NCBI GenBank assembly: GCA_034659475.1 | Contig: JAYEHK010000161.1 | Span: 1 to 32,621, forward strand | DNA length: 32,621 bases | Reading direction: 5' to 3' | Origin: JAYEHK01 sp034659475 | Lineage (GTDB): Bacteria > Bacillota > Syntrophomonadia > Syntrophomonadales > Syntrophomonadaceae | Shown here: positions 1 to 7,655 of the stretch, piece by piece | Numbering within the stretch: position 1 is the stretch's first letter | Layout: the number at the start of each line of letters is the position of its first letter | The notes under the pieces: model-generated | What the model was told of the DNA's origin: nothing | Databases searched by the model: none | What the model saw: only the letters and a program-made list of their open reading frames with translations | Position numbers and translations under genes: made by a program

Positions 1-125
1 TTCGCAATACGTAATGGAAACTAATTTATTTTCTGAATAAGTTAAGAGCCTAGCACCTTTTTTGCTTTTGGAGTCTGTTTCCGTTCTCACGTGGTCCGTT
101 CCGAGGCAGGGATTAACCTAGCTTT

Positions 126-210
126 GGTTAGGGGTTAGGGGTTAGGGGTTAGGGGTTAGGGGTTAAGAGTTAGGGGGTTAAGAGTTAGGGGGTTAAGAGT
201 TAGGGGGTTA
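126..210. repeat. Telomere-like G-rich tandem array
   Basis: About five GGGGTTA heptamers (126-163) pass into three copies of a 15-bp unit, GGTTAAGAGTTAGGG (about 161-205), itself a diverged double heptamer. The + strand has many G3-G5 runs separated by TTA or TTAAGAGTTA, so it could form G-quadruplexes. A perfect small hairpin, GACGC-TTC-GCGTC, closes the array at 211-223. This is short tandem repeat DNA; no gene lies in 1-422. A function is not evident. Confidence 0.95.
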
Positions 211-232
211 GACGCTTCGCGTCAAACATTTT

Positions 233-265
233 CCTCACCCCTCACCCCTCACTCCTTACTCCTTA
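233..265. repeat. C-rich heptamer array
   Basis: Four and a half heptamers in phase: CCTCACC, CCTCACC, CCTCACT, CCTTACT, CCTTA. It lies just after the G-rich array, with opposite strand bias, so the two arrays could partly pair in single-stranded DNA. The same 7-bp period suggests a common slippage origin. Confidence 0.9.
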
Positions 266-320
266 TTGAAATAGTCTGCCGTGTAAGAGGAGGAAATTAT
301 ATTGACATCCCTTCTGAACC

Positions 321-368
321 GTTCCAACTTTCCAACTGACCAACTGTCCAACTAACCAACTGACCAAC
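321..368. repeat. Octamer tandem array (nnnCCAAC)
   Basis: Six contiguous octamers ending in CCAAC: GTTCCAAC, TTTCCAAC, TGACCAAC, TGTCCAAC, TAACCAAC, TGACCAAC. Only the first three positions vary. No spacer/repeat structure of CRISPR type is present. It lies downstream of the DUF1287 gene, outside any credible ORF. Confidence 0.9.
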
Positions 369-422
369 TTTACGTCGCATTATCTGCCTATTGTGCCACC
401 ATTCTTTGTAAACTCTTATATG

Positions 423-1130
423 CTATTCTCCATAATACCTGAAGTGCCCGATGATTTTCCAGCGTTGGAGGAAATCTTGTTCTACGGCCATTCCTGCATT
501 GTGGATTACGAGGGGGGTGCCATCTGGTGCATGGCGGTCACTGATGATTCCGCAGTGTTCATCTCCATTGGGAAATTTCCAGTACACAGTGTCCCCCCAT
601 TGCCATTCTTCTGTTTTTTGCTCAACATTTGTAGTTAACATCGTACCATTGCGTTCGAAAAATTTCATCTGGTTCGGAATCCTGCGATGATCGATGTTGG
701 GATCGGGTGCGGTTAGTCCCCATTTATCAGGATACTCGCTAAAGTTTTCCTGCATATCCTCATGTATGAATTTTTGCAGGTCAATGCCTGCATTTCGATA
801 CGCACGGATAATCACATCTGTACAGGCACCGACATCCTGTGAAACATCACCACCAGGGTAGGCCATGACCTGATAAGATCCATCATATCGGGTCTGGTTC
901 TGTGCCTCTTGTCTTGCACCCAGCAGGATGAAATCAGGGGTTATTCGGTTTTCTGCTGCAATCAGTTCCACCGGCGAAGGGGGCATTTCTTCAAGTCCAT
1001 TAAAGCGATGATGAATAAATAGGTAACGGATATTGTTAAAAGACAAACAGAGTGCCAATAATAGTCCGATTCCAACCAGAACCAATAGCATTCGAGTGAG
1101 CGCTTTTCTATCCAAGGTTATGATCTTCAT
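423..1130 (-). CDS. DUF1287 family exported hydrolase-like protein
   Basis: A 235-residue protein with an N-terminal membrane anchor or signal (residues about 12-33, LLVLVGIGLLLALCLSFN) and a DUF1287 domain from about residue 68 to the end. DUF1287 proteins resemble NlpC/P60 papain-like enzymes. The diagnostic features are visible: GAR at the start, AYPGGDV, the likely nucleophile Cys in GACTDVIIRAYR, VHEDM-like IHEDM, DPNIDHRRIPN, the likely catalytic His in HCGIISD, and the closing IGHFRYY. It should act outside the membrane, perhaps on the cell wall, but the substrate of the family is not established. A weak ribosome site (GGAAGTGG) precedes the ATG. It is divergent from the next gene and appears monocistronic. 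Confidence 0.85.
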   Translation of the reverse strand: MKIITLDRKALTRMLLVLVGIGLLLALCLSFNNIRYLFIHHRFNGLEEMPPSPVELIAAENRITPDFILLGARQEAQNQTRYDGSYQVMAYPGGDVSQDVGACTDVIIRAYRNAGIDLQKFIHEDMQENFSEYPDKWGLTAPDPNIDHRRIPNQMKFFERNGTMLTTNVEQKTEEWQWGDTVYWKFPNGDEHCGIISDRHAPDGTPLVIHNAGMAVEQDFLQRWKIIGHFRYYGE

Positions 1131-1271
1131 GATACCACTTCCAATCGGGTGTTACTTTAGGTGATTTTAACATAAAAACCCGGTTTTGGAGACTCGATTT
1201 ATGGTACATGTAAAGAAAAGAGTGTGTTAGAATAAGTAACATTGAATCAAATTTTAAGATTGAGGCAGGAT

Positions 1272-1832
1272 ATGATCACCAAAACAACCATTATTCGCGG
1301 CACAAAAAATGGAATTGGCGTAATGTGGGAACTGGCCAAGGTCGTTATACCGGTATATTTTGCTGTTACCTTTTTAAAATATACTCCCGTTCTTCCGTTC
1401 ATATCAAAACATATGACAGGAATTATGCATCTGGTTGGACTTCCTGGAGAGGCTGCCCTGCCTCTGGTTATGGGGTATTTTTTGACGATATATCTAGCCA
1501 TTGGTGCAATGCTTCCGCTGCTTGCCGGCCTGTTTTTCGGTATCAGTTATGGTGCTGGGATCATTATCAATTGTGCGCAAGAGGGGAAGCTTAGGACCGA
1601 GGATATTTATACGATTAATCTATATCTCGTGATTTGTCATTCCTTGTTTGAGGATACACTTTTATTTGCAGCTATCGGAGCAAACTGGCTTCCCATCGTA
1701 GTTGGCAGAATCATTCTGGCAACTTTGGTTTGCTTCTGTTGGTCCAGATGGAGTTATTTTCACACAGCCAAAACCAGCGGAACGTCAGGTTCATGTAGTT
1801 TATTGGATGAAGTAAAAGCCAGTCAGAGGTAA
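1272..1832 (+). CDS. Nucleoside-recognition (Gate) domain membrane protein
   Basis: A 186-residue, strongly hydrophobic protein with about four membrane segments (residues about 17-37, 50-80, 118-135, 140-158 from this start). The helix rich in small residues, with the GLFFGISYGAGIII stretch, is of the type found in Gate/nucleoside-recognition proteins of the SpmA/SpmB/FeoB-gate group. Substrate unknown. The frame is open from a TTG at 1242, but the ATG at 1272 is preceded at good distance by GAGGCAGG (1262-1269), so I prefer it. The tail after residue 160 is polar. It converges with the CorC-type gene, separated by a shared hairpin. Confidence 0.65.
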   Translation: MITKTTIIRGTKNGIGVMWELAKVVIPVYFAVTFLKYTPVLPFISKHMTGIMHLVGLPGEAALPLVMGYFLTIYLAIGAMLPLLAGLFFGISYGAGIIINCAQEGKLRTEDIYTINLYLVICHSLFEDTLLFAAIGANWLPIVVGRIILATLVCFCWSRWSYFHTAKTSGTSGSCSLLDEVKASQR

Positions 1833-1833
1833 G

Positions 1834-1865
1834 GAGAATATTTACTCGTCTTGGCGAGTATTCTC
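1834..1865. terminator. Possible bidirectional terminator hairpin
   Basis: GAGAATA(ttta)CTCG pairs with CGAGTATTCTC across a 6-nt loop, giving an 11-bp stem with a 4-nt bulge. It lies between two convergent genes and overlaps the last codons of the minus-strand gene. There is no clear T run, so the call is weak. Confidence 0.4.
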
Positions 1866-3173
1866 TGCGGGAATCTTTAATCGAAGGCTATCAATTCTTT
1901 GGCCCGTCATTTTTTCTACCTCTAACTGAAAGCGGCCAACGGTAACCCTGTCACCTTCCCGAGGCATTTTGCCCAACTGTCCCATAACAAAGCCCGCCAG
2001 GGTGTTATAATCTTCTTTATTTACGTTAATCGGTAAAGAAAATTCTTCCACAGCATCACCAATATCCATTCTTCCATCAATAGACAGGCTCCCATCTTCC
2101 AGGAGGCTGAAATCAGGATCTTCCTTATCAAATTCATCCTGGATCTCTCCCACCAGTTCTTCCAGAATGTTATCCATGGTAACAATTCCCGCGGTTCCGC
2201 CGTATTCATCAATCACGATGGCCATATGCTGGTGATGATGCTGAAATTCTCGTAAGAGGTCATCAAGGCGCATATTTTCCGGAATAAAAATGGTCGTTCT
2301 GGTTACATCCTCCAGACGGTTGAGTGAGTTATCTTCATTGAAGACATCTTTTATGTGAAGAATGCCTAACACATGATCTGGATTGCCATCACACAGCGGG
2401 TAACGAGTATGCTGTGATTTTCGGGCGGTGCTCAGGTTTTGCTCCAAGGTTAGAGAAGCATTTAGAAATATGACATCAGGTCGCGGGACCATGATTTCTT
2501 CAGCGACTCGTTTCTCAAATTTGAATACATTTTGCAGCAATGTCTGTTCATTCTTGTTAATCTGGCCCTGTTTATAGGAATTGGAAATCAACATCCTTAA
2601 TTCTTCTTCGCTATGGGTTCCGTCGGGGTTCTTATCGGTTTGTATACCAAATAATTTTAAGACCTTATTGGCAGATCCATTTAAGATTACGACCCCGGGA
2701 TAGAATATATAATAGAAGGCTTTCATGGGGCCTGACAAATATAATGAAACAGTTTCTGCTTTTTGAATGGCCAATGATTTAGGCGCGAGTTCACCAAAAA
2801 CAACGTGTAGAAACGTGATAACGCTAAATGCAATGACGAAAGATACAGAATGGAGCAGGGCAGGTGATCCGACCCCAAACGTTTGAAATAACGGACGAAT
2901 TAATTCGGCGATGGCCGGTTCACCTAACCAACCCAATCCCAGGGAGGCAAGCGTTATCCCTAATTGTGAAACCGATAAATAATCATCCAGATGGGTGATA
3001 CAATCGCGCGCTCGTTCTGCTCTCTTGTTTCCCTGATTGGCTAAATGGGCGATTCTGGTAGGACGAACTCGAACAAATGCGAATTCTGCCGCAACAAACA
3101 GCCCGTTTAAGAGAACTAGGAGCAGAGCAACTATGATTTTGAAGATTTTATCTAGTATAGATGGATCAAACAT
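1842..3173 (-). CDS. CNNM/CorC (HlyC) family transporter, DUF21-CBS-CorC_HlyC
   Basis: A 443-residue membrane protein of the family once called hemolysin C and now linked to Mg2+ (and Co2+) efflux. A DUF21/CNNM domain fills residues about 5-190: membrane segments at about 10-34 (with GLFVAAEFAFV, a family signature), about 72-95, about 108-135 (HVVFGELAPKSLA signature) and about 148-170. A CBS-domain pair follows (about 212-335, with MVPRPDVIF and VIDEYGGTAGIVTMDNILEE), then a CorC_HlyC domain (about 350-430) holding VNKEDYNTLAGFVMGQLG. Length is normal for the family. No partner gene sits beside it. The family is certain; the transported ion is inferred. Confidence 0.9.
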   Translation of the reverse strand: MFDPSILDKIFKIIVALLLVLLNGLFVAAEFAFVRVRPTRIAHLANQGNKRAERARDCITHLDDYLSVSQLGITLASLGLGWLGEPAIAELIRPLFQTFGVGSPALLHSVSFVIAFSVITFLHVVFGELAPKSLAIQKAETVSLYLSGPMKAFYYIFYPGVVILNGSANKVLKLFGIQTDKNPDGTHSEEELRMLISNSYKQGQINKNEQTLLQNVFKFEKRVAEEIMVPRPDVIFLNASLTLEQNLSTARKSQHTRYPLCDGNPDHVLGILHIKDVFNEDNSLNRLEDVTRTTIFIPENMRLDDLLREFQHHHQHMAIVIDEYGGTAGIVTMDNILEELVGEIQDEFDKEDPDFSLLEDGSLSIDGRMDIGDAVEEFSLPINVNKEDYNTLAGFVMGQLGKMPREGDRVTVGRFQLEVEKMTGQRIDSLRLKIPAENTRQDE

Positions 3174-3290
3174 GTTGTACCTCTTAATGCATTTTTAAAA
3201 GTATTTGCTTTTCCGTATTTAAGTACTCAAAAAACAATATGATTTGTTAGCAAATAATAAAATTAGACAAAAATAAGCAGGAGAAATAAA

Positions 3291-3314
3291 ATGAGTGGAG
3301 AATATCTATGGTAA
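3291..3314 (+). other. Short leader ORF upstream of crotonase
   Basis: An AGGAGA ribosome site at good distance precedes ATG, giving the 7-codon ORF MSGEYLW followed by TAA, about 40 bases before the crotonase start. It is more likely a chance or remnant ORF than a functional leader; no terminator-antiterminator hairpins accompany it. The rest of 3174-3353 is AT-rich and should contain the crotonase promoter, which I cannot assign with confidence. Confidence 0.25.
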
Positions 3315-3353
3315 TAATAACGTATTACGAAACATCAAAAGGAGGAAATTTTT

Positions 3354-4154
3354 ATGACAGAAGCATATAAGGGAAATAACTATGAGACAATTAAAGCCTG
3401 GTTGGAAGATGGCATTGGCTACATGCAATTTAATCGTCCCAAGGCAATGAATGCCGTTAACTTACAGCTGCTTCAGGAAGCAGCCGAATGCTTACAAATG
3501 TATAATGATGATCCTGAAGTAAGAGCCATTATCATTTGCGGAAATGATAAGGTGTTTGCTGCTGGTGCGGATTTGAAAGCAGTTGCCACCATGAATGCTT
3601 TCGAAGCCAGAGATTATGATGATTGGGTACACAAATGTCTGTTTGCCGTTGAAGACAATCACAAACCTACTATTGCTGCTGTACAGGGAATCGCTCTGGG
3701 TGGAGGAATGGAACTTGTACTCGCCAGCGATATTCGTATCGTATCTGATGATGCAACACTTGGTTTACCAGAAATAAACGTTGGTATTTTCCCAGGTGGT
3801 GGAGCTACTCAGCGTATGCCAAGAAACACCAGTATGTGTAACACCAAGCAGTATATCTTTACCGGTGATTTCTTTAAAGCCGAAGATGCCTACAGAATGG
3901 GCCTGGTAAATATGGTTGTTCCTAATGACAAGGTTATGGAAATGGCACAGAAGATGGCAAGAAAAATCATGAAGAAGAGTCCTCTGGCTCTGCGTGAAGC
4001 GAAAAATGCTATTAACATGTCCATGAACCTCGACATTAAAGCCGGATGCCGGATGGAACAACTGGGTTGGTCCATGCTCTTCTCCTCCGAAGATCAGAAG
4101 GAAGGCATGAAAGCTTTTGCAGAAAATCGTAAAGCTGTTTTTGTAGGCAAATAA
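3354..4154 (+). CDS. Enoyl-CoA hydratase/isomerase family protein (crotonase)
   Basis: A 266-residue crotonase-superfamily enzyme. The usual reaction would be hydration/dehydration of a short-chain enoyl-CoA/3-hydroxyacyl-CoA, as in butyrate formation or fatty-acid oxidation. Both catalytic glutamates of true hydratases are present: Glu120 in GGGMELVLASDIRI and Glu140 in GLPEINVGIFPGGG. The oxyanion-hole segments FAAGADLK (about 68-75) and ALGGGME are intact. Start is fixed by a strong AAAGGAGG site. The gene stands alone, with its own terminator. Position of the two Glu supports hydratase rather than isomerase or decarboxylase activity, but the CoA substrate cannot be read from the sequence. 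Confidence 0.88.
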   Translation: MTEAYKGNNYETIKAWLEDGIGYMQFNRPKAMNAVNLQLLQEAAECLQMYNDDPEVRAIIICGNDKVFAAGADLKAVATMNAFEARDYDDWVHKCLFAVEDNHKPTIAAVQGIALGGGMELVLASDIRIVSDDATLGLPEINVGIFPGGGATQRMPRNTSMCNTKQYIFTGDFFKAEDAYRMGLVNMVVPNDKVMEMAQKMARKIMKKSPLALREAKNAINMSMNLDIKAGCRMEQLGWSMLFSSEDQKEGMKAFAENRKAVFVGK

Positions 4155-4195
4155 AGTAGCCAAAACTGAATCCATTGGGGGCATAGCCCTCGTAA

Positions 4196-4229
4196 GGAAA
4201 CGCACTAATCTGGTGCGTTTCCATTTTTT
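4196..4229 (+). terminator. Rho-independent terminator of the crotonase gene
   Basis: A perfect 10-bp stem, GGAAACGCAC / GTGCGTTTCC, with a 7-nt loop, followed by A and six Ts. A textbook intrinsic terminator 42 bases after the crotonase stop. Confidence 0.93.
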
Positions 4230-4277
4230 CTGCCGATAACCCAGCTAATTGAATCATAATATAATAGAAAGCATTCA

Positions 4278-4306
4278 TTGCACACGTTGGTACTTGTTGT
4301 TATAAT
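4278..4306 (+). promoter_or_regulatory. Promoter of hpt-guaA (sigma-A type, extended -10)
   Basis: TTGCAC at 4278-4283, a 17-nt spacer and TATAAT at 4301-4306, with TG one base upstream of the -10 (extended -10). It lies 28 bases before the TTG start of hpt. The leader is too short for a purine riboswitch, and none is seen. Confidence 0.8.
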
Positions 4307-4333
4307 CCTTATTATATAAGGAGGGAATTAGCT

Positions 4334-4873
4334 TTGAATCTGGAAGAAGTAGACGTATTATATACTGAAAATGAAGTCAAGCAGGTTGTAAAATCTTTAG
4401 GCAGGGAAATTTCTGCGGATTATGCTGGCGAGGAACTGTTGGTAGTCGGCATTCTGAAGGGCGCTTTTGTATTTATGGCAGATCTCGTTAGAGAGATTGA
4501 CTGTAAGGTACAGCTCGATTTTATGGATGTGTCCAGCTATGGGCATTCAACGGTTTCTTCTGGAGAAGTACGTATTATGAAGGATCTGGAGTACTCCATT
4601 GATGGTAAGAACGTACTGATTGTTGAAGACATTGTTGATACCGGTCTTACCTTGCACTATATTACGGAAATCCTTAAAAAAAGAGGACCTAAAAGTGTGA
4701 AGATTTGCTGCTTGTTAGATAAGCCTTCCCGGCGAAACAGTCCTGTAAAGCCGAATTATGTTGGCTATAGCATCCCGGACAAATTTGTTGTGGGCTATGG
4801 ATTGGATTACGATGAATGGTATCGGAACTATCCAGCCATCTGTATATTGAAACCGTCAGTTTATGAAAAGTAG
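4334..4873 (+). CDS. hpt: Hypoxanthine phosphoribosyltransferase
   Basis: A 179-residue purine salvage enzyme that joins hypoxanthine or guanine to PRPP, giving IMP or GMP. The PRPP-binding loop VLIVEDIVDTGLTL is at residues 94-107; LVVGILKGAFVFMADL (about 36-51) and DFMDVSSYG (about 62-70) are typical Hpt segments, and the C-terminal VVGYGLDYDEWYRNYP closes the site. The start is a TTG, 8 nt after AAGGAGGG (4318-4325). The stop is 10 nt before guaA, so the two genes form one operon that feeds guanine nucleotide synthesis. Family and role are near certain. Confidence 0.95.
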   Translation: MNLEEVDVLYTENEVKQVVKSLGREISADYAGEELLVVGILKGAFVFMADLVREIDCKVQLDFMDVSSYGHSTVSSGEVRIMKDLEYSIDGKNVLIVEDIVDTGLTLHYITEILKKRGPKSVKICCLLDKPSRRNSPVKPNYVGYSIPDKFVVGYGLDYDEWYRNYPAICILKPSVYEK

Positions 4874-4883
4874 AGGTGCGGTA

Positions 4884-6416
4884 ATGGAAAAAGAACGGGT
4901 CTTAGTATTTGATTTTGGTGGGCAATATAATCAACTGATCGCCCGGAGGGTGAGAGAACTATCCGTCTTTAGCGAAATGGTTCCTTATGATATTTCCTTT
5001 GAAGAAGTTCAGGAGAAAAATCCCAGTGCGATTATCTTTACGGGAGGACCGTCTTCTGTACATGGAGAGGGGGCTCCCTCCTGTGATGAACGTATTTTCG
5101 ATATGGGTATTCCCATCCTCGGTATTTGTTATGGGATGCAGCTCATAGCTGACAAACTCGGTGGCGATGTGCAACCAAGCAACCTGCGTGAATATGGACG
5201 TACCAGCATCGATATCGTTGAAAACGATTCTTTGTTTAAGGAAATTAGTTCTCCAACCCAGGTGTGGATGAGCCATGGAGATTCCATTAACAGAGTTCCG
5301 GAGGGCTTTACAGTTACAGCTTCTACAGAAAACTGTCCGGTTGCAGCCATGAGCTGTGCTAACCGAAAACTCTATGGGGTTCAGTTTCATCCCGAGGTCA
5401 AACATACCCTGGAAGGGCAAAAAGTGCTTGCCAATTTCTTATTTGAAATCTGTGGGCTAAAGGGAGATTGGAACCTTTCGGACTTCATTGAAAAAATGGT
5501 TACCGAAATACGGGACAAGGTTGGCGATCGAAAGGTCCTATGCGGGCTCAGTGGCGGGGTTGATTCCTCCGTTGCAGCGGTACTGGTGCACAGGGCGATA
5601 GGCGATCAGCTCGTCTGTGTTTATGTTGATAATGGCTTAATGCGAAAAGGCGAATCAGAGCAGGTCATTGAAACCTTCCAGAATCATATGAAAATGAATC
5701 TCGTATTTGCTGATTCGGGCGAACGTTTTCTCTCAAAGCTCGCAGGGGTTGCCGACCCAGAGAAGAAACGCAAAATCATCGGGGAACAATTCATCCGAGT
5801 TTTTGAAGATGAAGCAAGCAAGCTAGGGACCTTTGATTTCCTTGTACAGGGGACAATCTATCCCGATGTTGTAGAAAGCGGAACCAAAACAGCACACACC
5901 ATCAAGAGCCATCATAATGTCGGTGGTTTACCCGAAGACATGAAATTTCAACTCATCGAGCCGCTCCGACTCCTCTTCAAAGATGAGGTCCGTGTCATCG
6001 GTGAGAAACTGGGCATCGATAAAGATATTGTCTGGCGTCAGCCCTTCCCCGGTCCCGGCTTAGGTGTACGCGTACTGGAGGAAGTCACCCCCGAAAAGGT
6101 CAAGATGCTCCAGGAGGCAGACTACATCGTTCGGGAGGAGATAAAAAAGGCCGGTCTGGATCGGGAGATCTGGCAGTACTTCGCAGTCCTCCCCCCCATA
6201 CGCAGCGTTGGCGTCATGGGTGATGGCCGTACCTATGCCCACCCCATCATCATCAGGGCCGTCACCAGCGACGATGCCATGACCGCTGATTGGGCACACA
6301 TTCCTTATGAAGTACTGGACATCATGTCCCGACGGATAGTGAATGAGGTCGAGGGCGTAAACCGGGTAGCCTATGACATCACCAGCAAACCCCCGGGAAC
6401 GATTGAGTGGGAATAG
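4884..6416 (+). CDS. guaA: GMP synthase (glutamine-hydrolysing)
   Basis: A 510-residue enzyme that converts XMP, ATP and glutamine to GMP. It has an N-terminal class I glutamine amidotransferase (nucleophile Cys82 in LGICYGMQL; His/Glu of FHPEV near 169-171), an ATP pyrophosphatase domain with the P-loop GLSGGVDSSVAA (about residue 218), and a C-terminal dimerisation domain ending PPGTIEWE. The frame opens at an ATG at 4863 inside hpt, but the ATG at 4884 has AGAGGTG just upstream and gives the usual length, so it is chosen. The 3' end serves as the attachment site of a prophage: the last codons are repeated at 24683-24697. The protein is complete despite the insertion. Confidence 0.97.
   Translation: MEKERVLVFDFGGQYNQLIARRVRELSVFSEMVPYDISFEEVQEKNPSAIIFTGGPSSVHGEGAPSCDERIFDMGIPILGICYGMQLIADKLGGDVQPSNLREYGRTSIDIVENDSLFKEISSPTQVWMSHGDSINRVPEGFTVTASTENCPVAAMSCANRKLYGVQFHPEVKHTLEGQKVLANFLFEICGLKGDWNLSDFIEKMVTEIRDKVGDRKVLCGLSGGVDSSVAAVLVHRAIGDQLVCVYVDNGLMRKGESEQVIETFQNHMKMNLVFADSGERFLSKLAGVADPEKKRKIIGEQFIRVFEDEASKLGTFDFLVQGTIYPDVVESGTKTAHTIKSHHNVGGLPEDMKFQLIEPLRLLFKDEVRVIGEKLGIDKDIVWRQPFPGPGLGVRVLEEVTPEKVKMLQEADYIVREEIKKAGLDREIWQYFAVLPPIRSVGVMGDGRTYAHPIIIRAVTSDDAMTADWAHIPYEVLDIMSRRIVNEVEGVNRVAYDITSKPPGTIEWE
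6401..6414 (+). other. attL: guaA-side attachment core
   Basis: The stretch GATTGAGTGGGAATA at the end of guaA matches GATAGAGTGGGAGTA at 24682. The 8-bp GAGTGGGA is identical, and both copies encode Ile-Glu-Trp-Glu-stop in frame. The integrase gene lies just inside. The 3' end of guaA is a well-known integration site for phages and islands. Confidence 0.8.
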
Positions 6417-6426
6417 ACGTTAAAAT

Positions 6427-6471
6427 GCCTCTGAACCCAGTAAAATAAAGGGTTTCAGAGGCTTAATTTTT
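6427..6471 (+). terminator. guaA terminator (element-side)
   Basis: GCCTCTGAACCC / GGGTTTCAGAGGC forms a 12-bp stem with one bulged base and an 11-nt loop, followed by TTAATTTTT. It lies inside attL and so was probably brought by the prophage, replacing the terminator now found at 24735. Confidence 0.85.
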
Positions 6472-6475
6472 GCCC

Positions 6476-6495
6476 GTGGCAGCAGAATGGCAGCA
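6476..6495. repeat. Left integrase arm-type sites
   Basis: Two direct copies of TGGCAGCA (6477-6484 and 6488-6495), 11 bp apart, that is one helical turn. The same paired arrangement recurs at 24566-24584 near the other end (TGGCAGCA, TGGCAACA, also 11 bp apart). Such pairs near both ends of an element fit binding sites for the N-terminal domain of the tyrosine integrase. Confidence 0.6.
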
Positions 6496-7602
6496 TTATT
6501 CTGAATTTCCCGGATTTTTATCTGCTTTTGGGTTATTCTTAGGAGCGTAGAGAGCGTTTAGCTTGTCGGAAACTTCGCCATGCTTGTCAGGGTACAAATG
6601 GGCATATGTTTGCAGAGTGGTCTCCACATTTTCATGGCCAAGACGCTCTGATATAAGCAGCGGAGAAAAACCAAGTTCAATCAAAAGGGATGCGTGGGAG
6701 TGGCGGACGTCATGAACACGTATTTTTTTAACTCCTGACTTCTTGCAGCCGCGACTCATCTCGTTGTGAAGGAAATGCTTTGTATATTCAAAGAGCCTGT
6801 CCGAAGGTTCATAATCCACCAGGCGGCCAGCGTAGTCCTTCAGGATATCGAGAAGGAAATCAGGAGCCGTAATCACCCGACGGCTCTTGGGTGTCTTTGG
6901 AGGAGAGATCACGTCTTCACCGTTCACTCTGGCGAAACTTTTCGTAATGCTGATTATTTTAGCTTCGAAATCCACATCATTAAGGATAAGAGCCAGGAGC
7001 TCTCCGGAGCGCATACCGGTCCAGAATAAAGTATTGAAAATAGCATAGGCTGCAGGCTTATCCGAAACAGCTGCAGCAAAGAGCTGAAATTCATCAGTTG
7101 TCCAGAACTGCATAGTTTCTGCGTTCTTTTTACCTATGGATCCGGCCACAGCTGCAGGATTAACATACAGGCCATAATACCGGCGGGCATAATTAAAAAT
7201 GGCAGACAGCTGATTATTTATCGTTTTTAGGTACGTGGGAGCATACTCTGCCTGATCATCCAGGAGCTCATTCTGCCATTTACGCACTGTCTCTGCTGTT
7301 ATAGCATTGACAGGCAAATCCTTAAAAGCCGGAAGAATTTTAGAATCAATGAGGTACTTCTTACCTTCGTATGTCATGGGGCGGAGCCGCGATTTACAAT
7401 CTTCCATGTAGAGTTCCACCATGGATCTGAACGCCATATCACAGCTGCCGCTTTGCTTTTTTACAAAATCTCGTTCATATTCCTGGGCCTCTGACTTTTT
7501 AGCAAAGTCTCGCTTCTTATGCTGGTGGGTAGTTCCAGTCCAATCCTTATACCGGAAAGCACAATACCAGGTTTTCCGTTTTTCGTCTTTATAAACAGGC
7601 AA
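6496..7602 (-). CDS. int: Prophage tyrosine recombinase (integrase)
   Basis: A 368-residue integrase that would insert and excise the element at guaA. An N-terminal AP2-like arm-binding domain (about 1-50, PVYKDEKRKTWYCAFRYKD) is followed by a core-binding SAM-like domain (about 55-145) and the catalytic domain. Catalytic residues are Arg198 (TGMRSGELLAL), a Lys in the beta-hairpin PPKTPKSRR, His297 and Arg300 (HDVRHSHAS), His323 (RLGHENVETT) and Tyr333 (TYAHLYP). I start it at the TTG at 7602, 8 nt after AAGGAG, because integrases of this type begin MPVYK; an ATG at 7620 adds six residues. It reads toward guaA and looks intact, the best preserved phage gene here. Confidence 0.92.
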   Translation of the reverse strand: MPVYKDEKRKTWYCAFRYKDWTGTTHQHKKRDFAKKSEAQEYERDFVKKQSGSCDMAFRSMVELYMEDCKSRLRPMTYEGKKYLIDSKILPAFKDLPVNAITAETVRKWQNELLDDQAEYAPTYLKTINNQLSAIFNYARRYYGLYVNPAAVAGSIGKKNAETMQFWTTDEFQLFAAAVSDKPAAYAIFNTLFWTGMRSGELLALILNDVDFEAKIISITKSFARVNGEDVISPPKTPKSRRVITAPDFLLDILKDYAGRLVDYEPSDRLFEYTKHFLHNEMSRGCKKSGVKKIRVHDVRHSHASLLIELGFSPLLISERLGHENVETTLQTYAHLYPDKHGEVSDKLNALYAPKNNPKADKNPGNSE

Positions 7603-7624
7603 GGCAACGTCTCCTTTCATAAAT

Positions 7625-7649
7625 GCCCCAGCCGGAAAAGGCCAGGGGC
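7625..7649 (-). other. GC-rich hairpin upstream of int
   Basis: GCCCCAGCC and GGCCAGGGGC pair with one bulge around a short A-rich loop. It sits between the int start and the upstream minus-strand ORF. There is no T run on the transcribed strand; it may be an attenuator or mRNA-processing structure. Weakly supported. Confidence 0.35.
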
Positions 7650-7655
7650 TATTCC

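Noticed and set aside
321..368. Octamer array as a CRISPR
   Set aside because: Unit is 8 bp with no unique spacers and no cas genes nearby.
393..690. Two plus-strand ORFs at 393-638 and 451-690
   Set aside because: They are antisense to the DUF1287 gene, whose family motifs fix the coding strand.
4307..4333. Purine riboswitch before hpt
   Set aside because: The leader after the promoter is only about 20 bases, too short for an aptamer.
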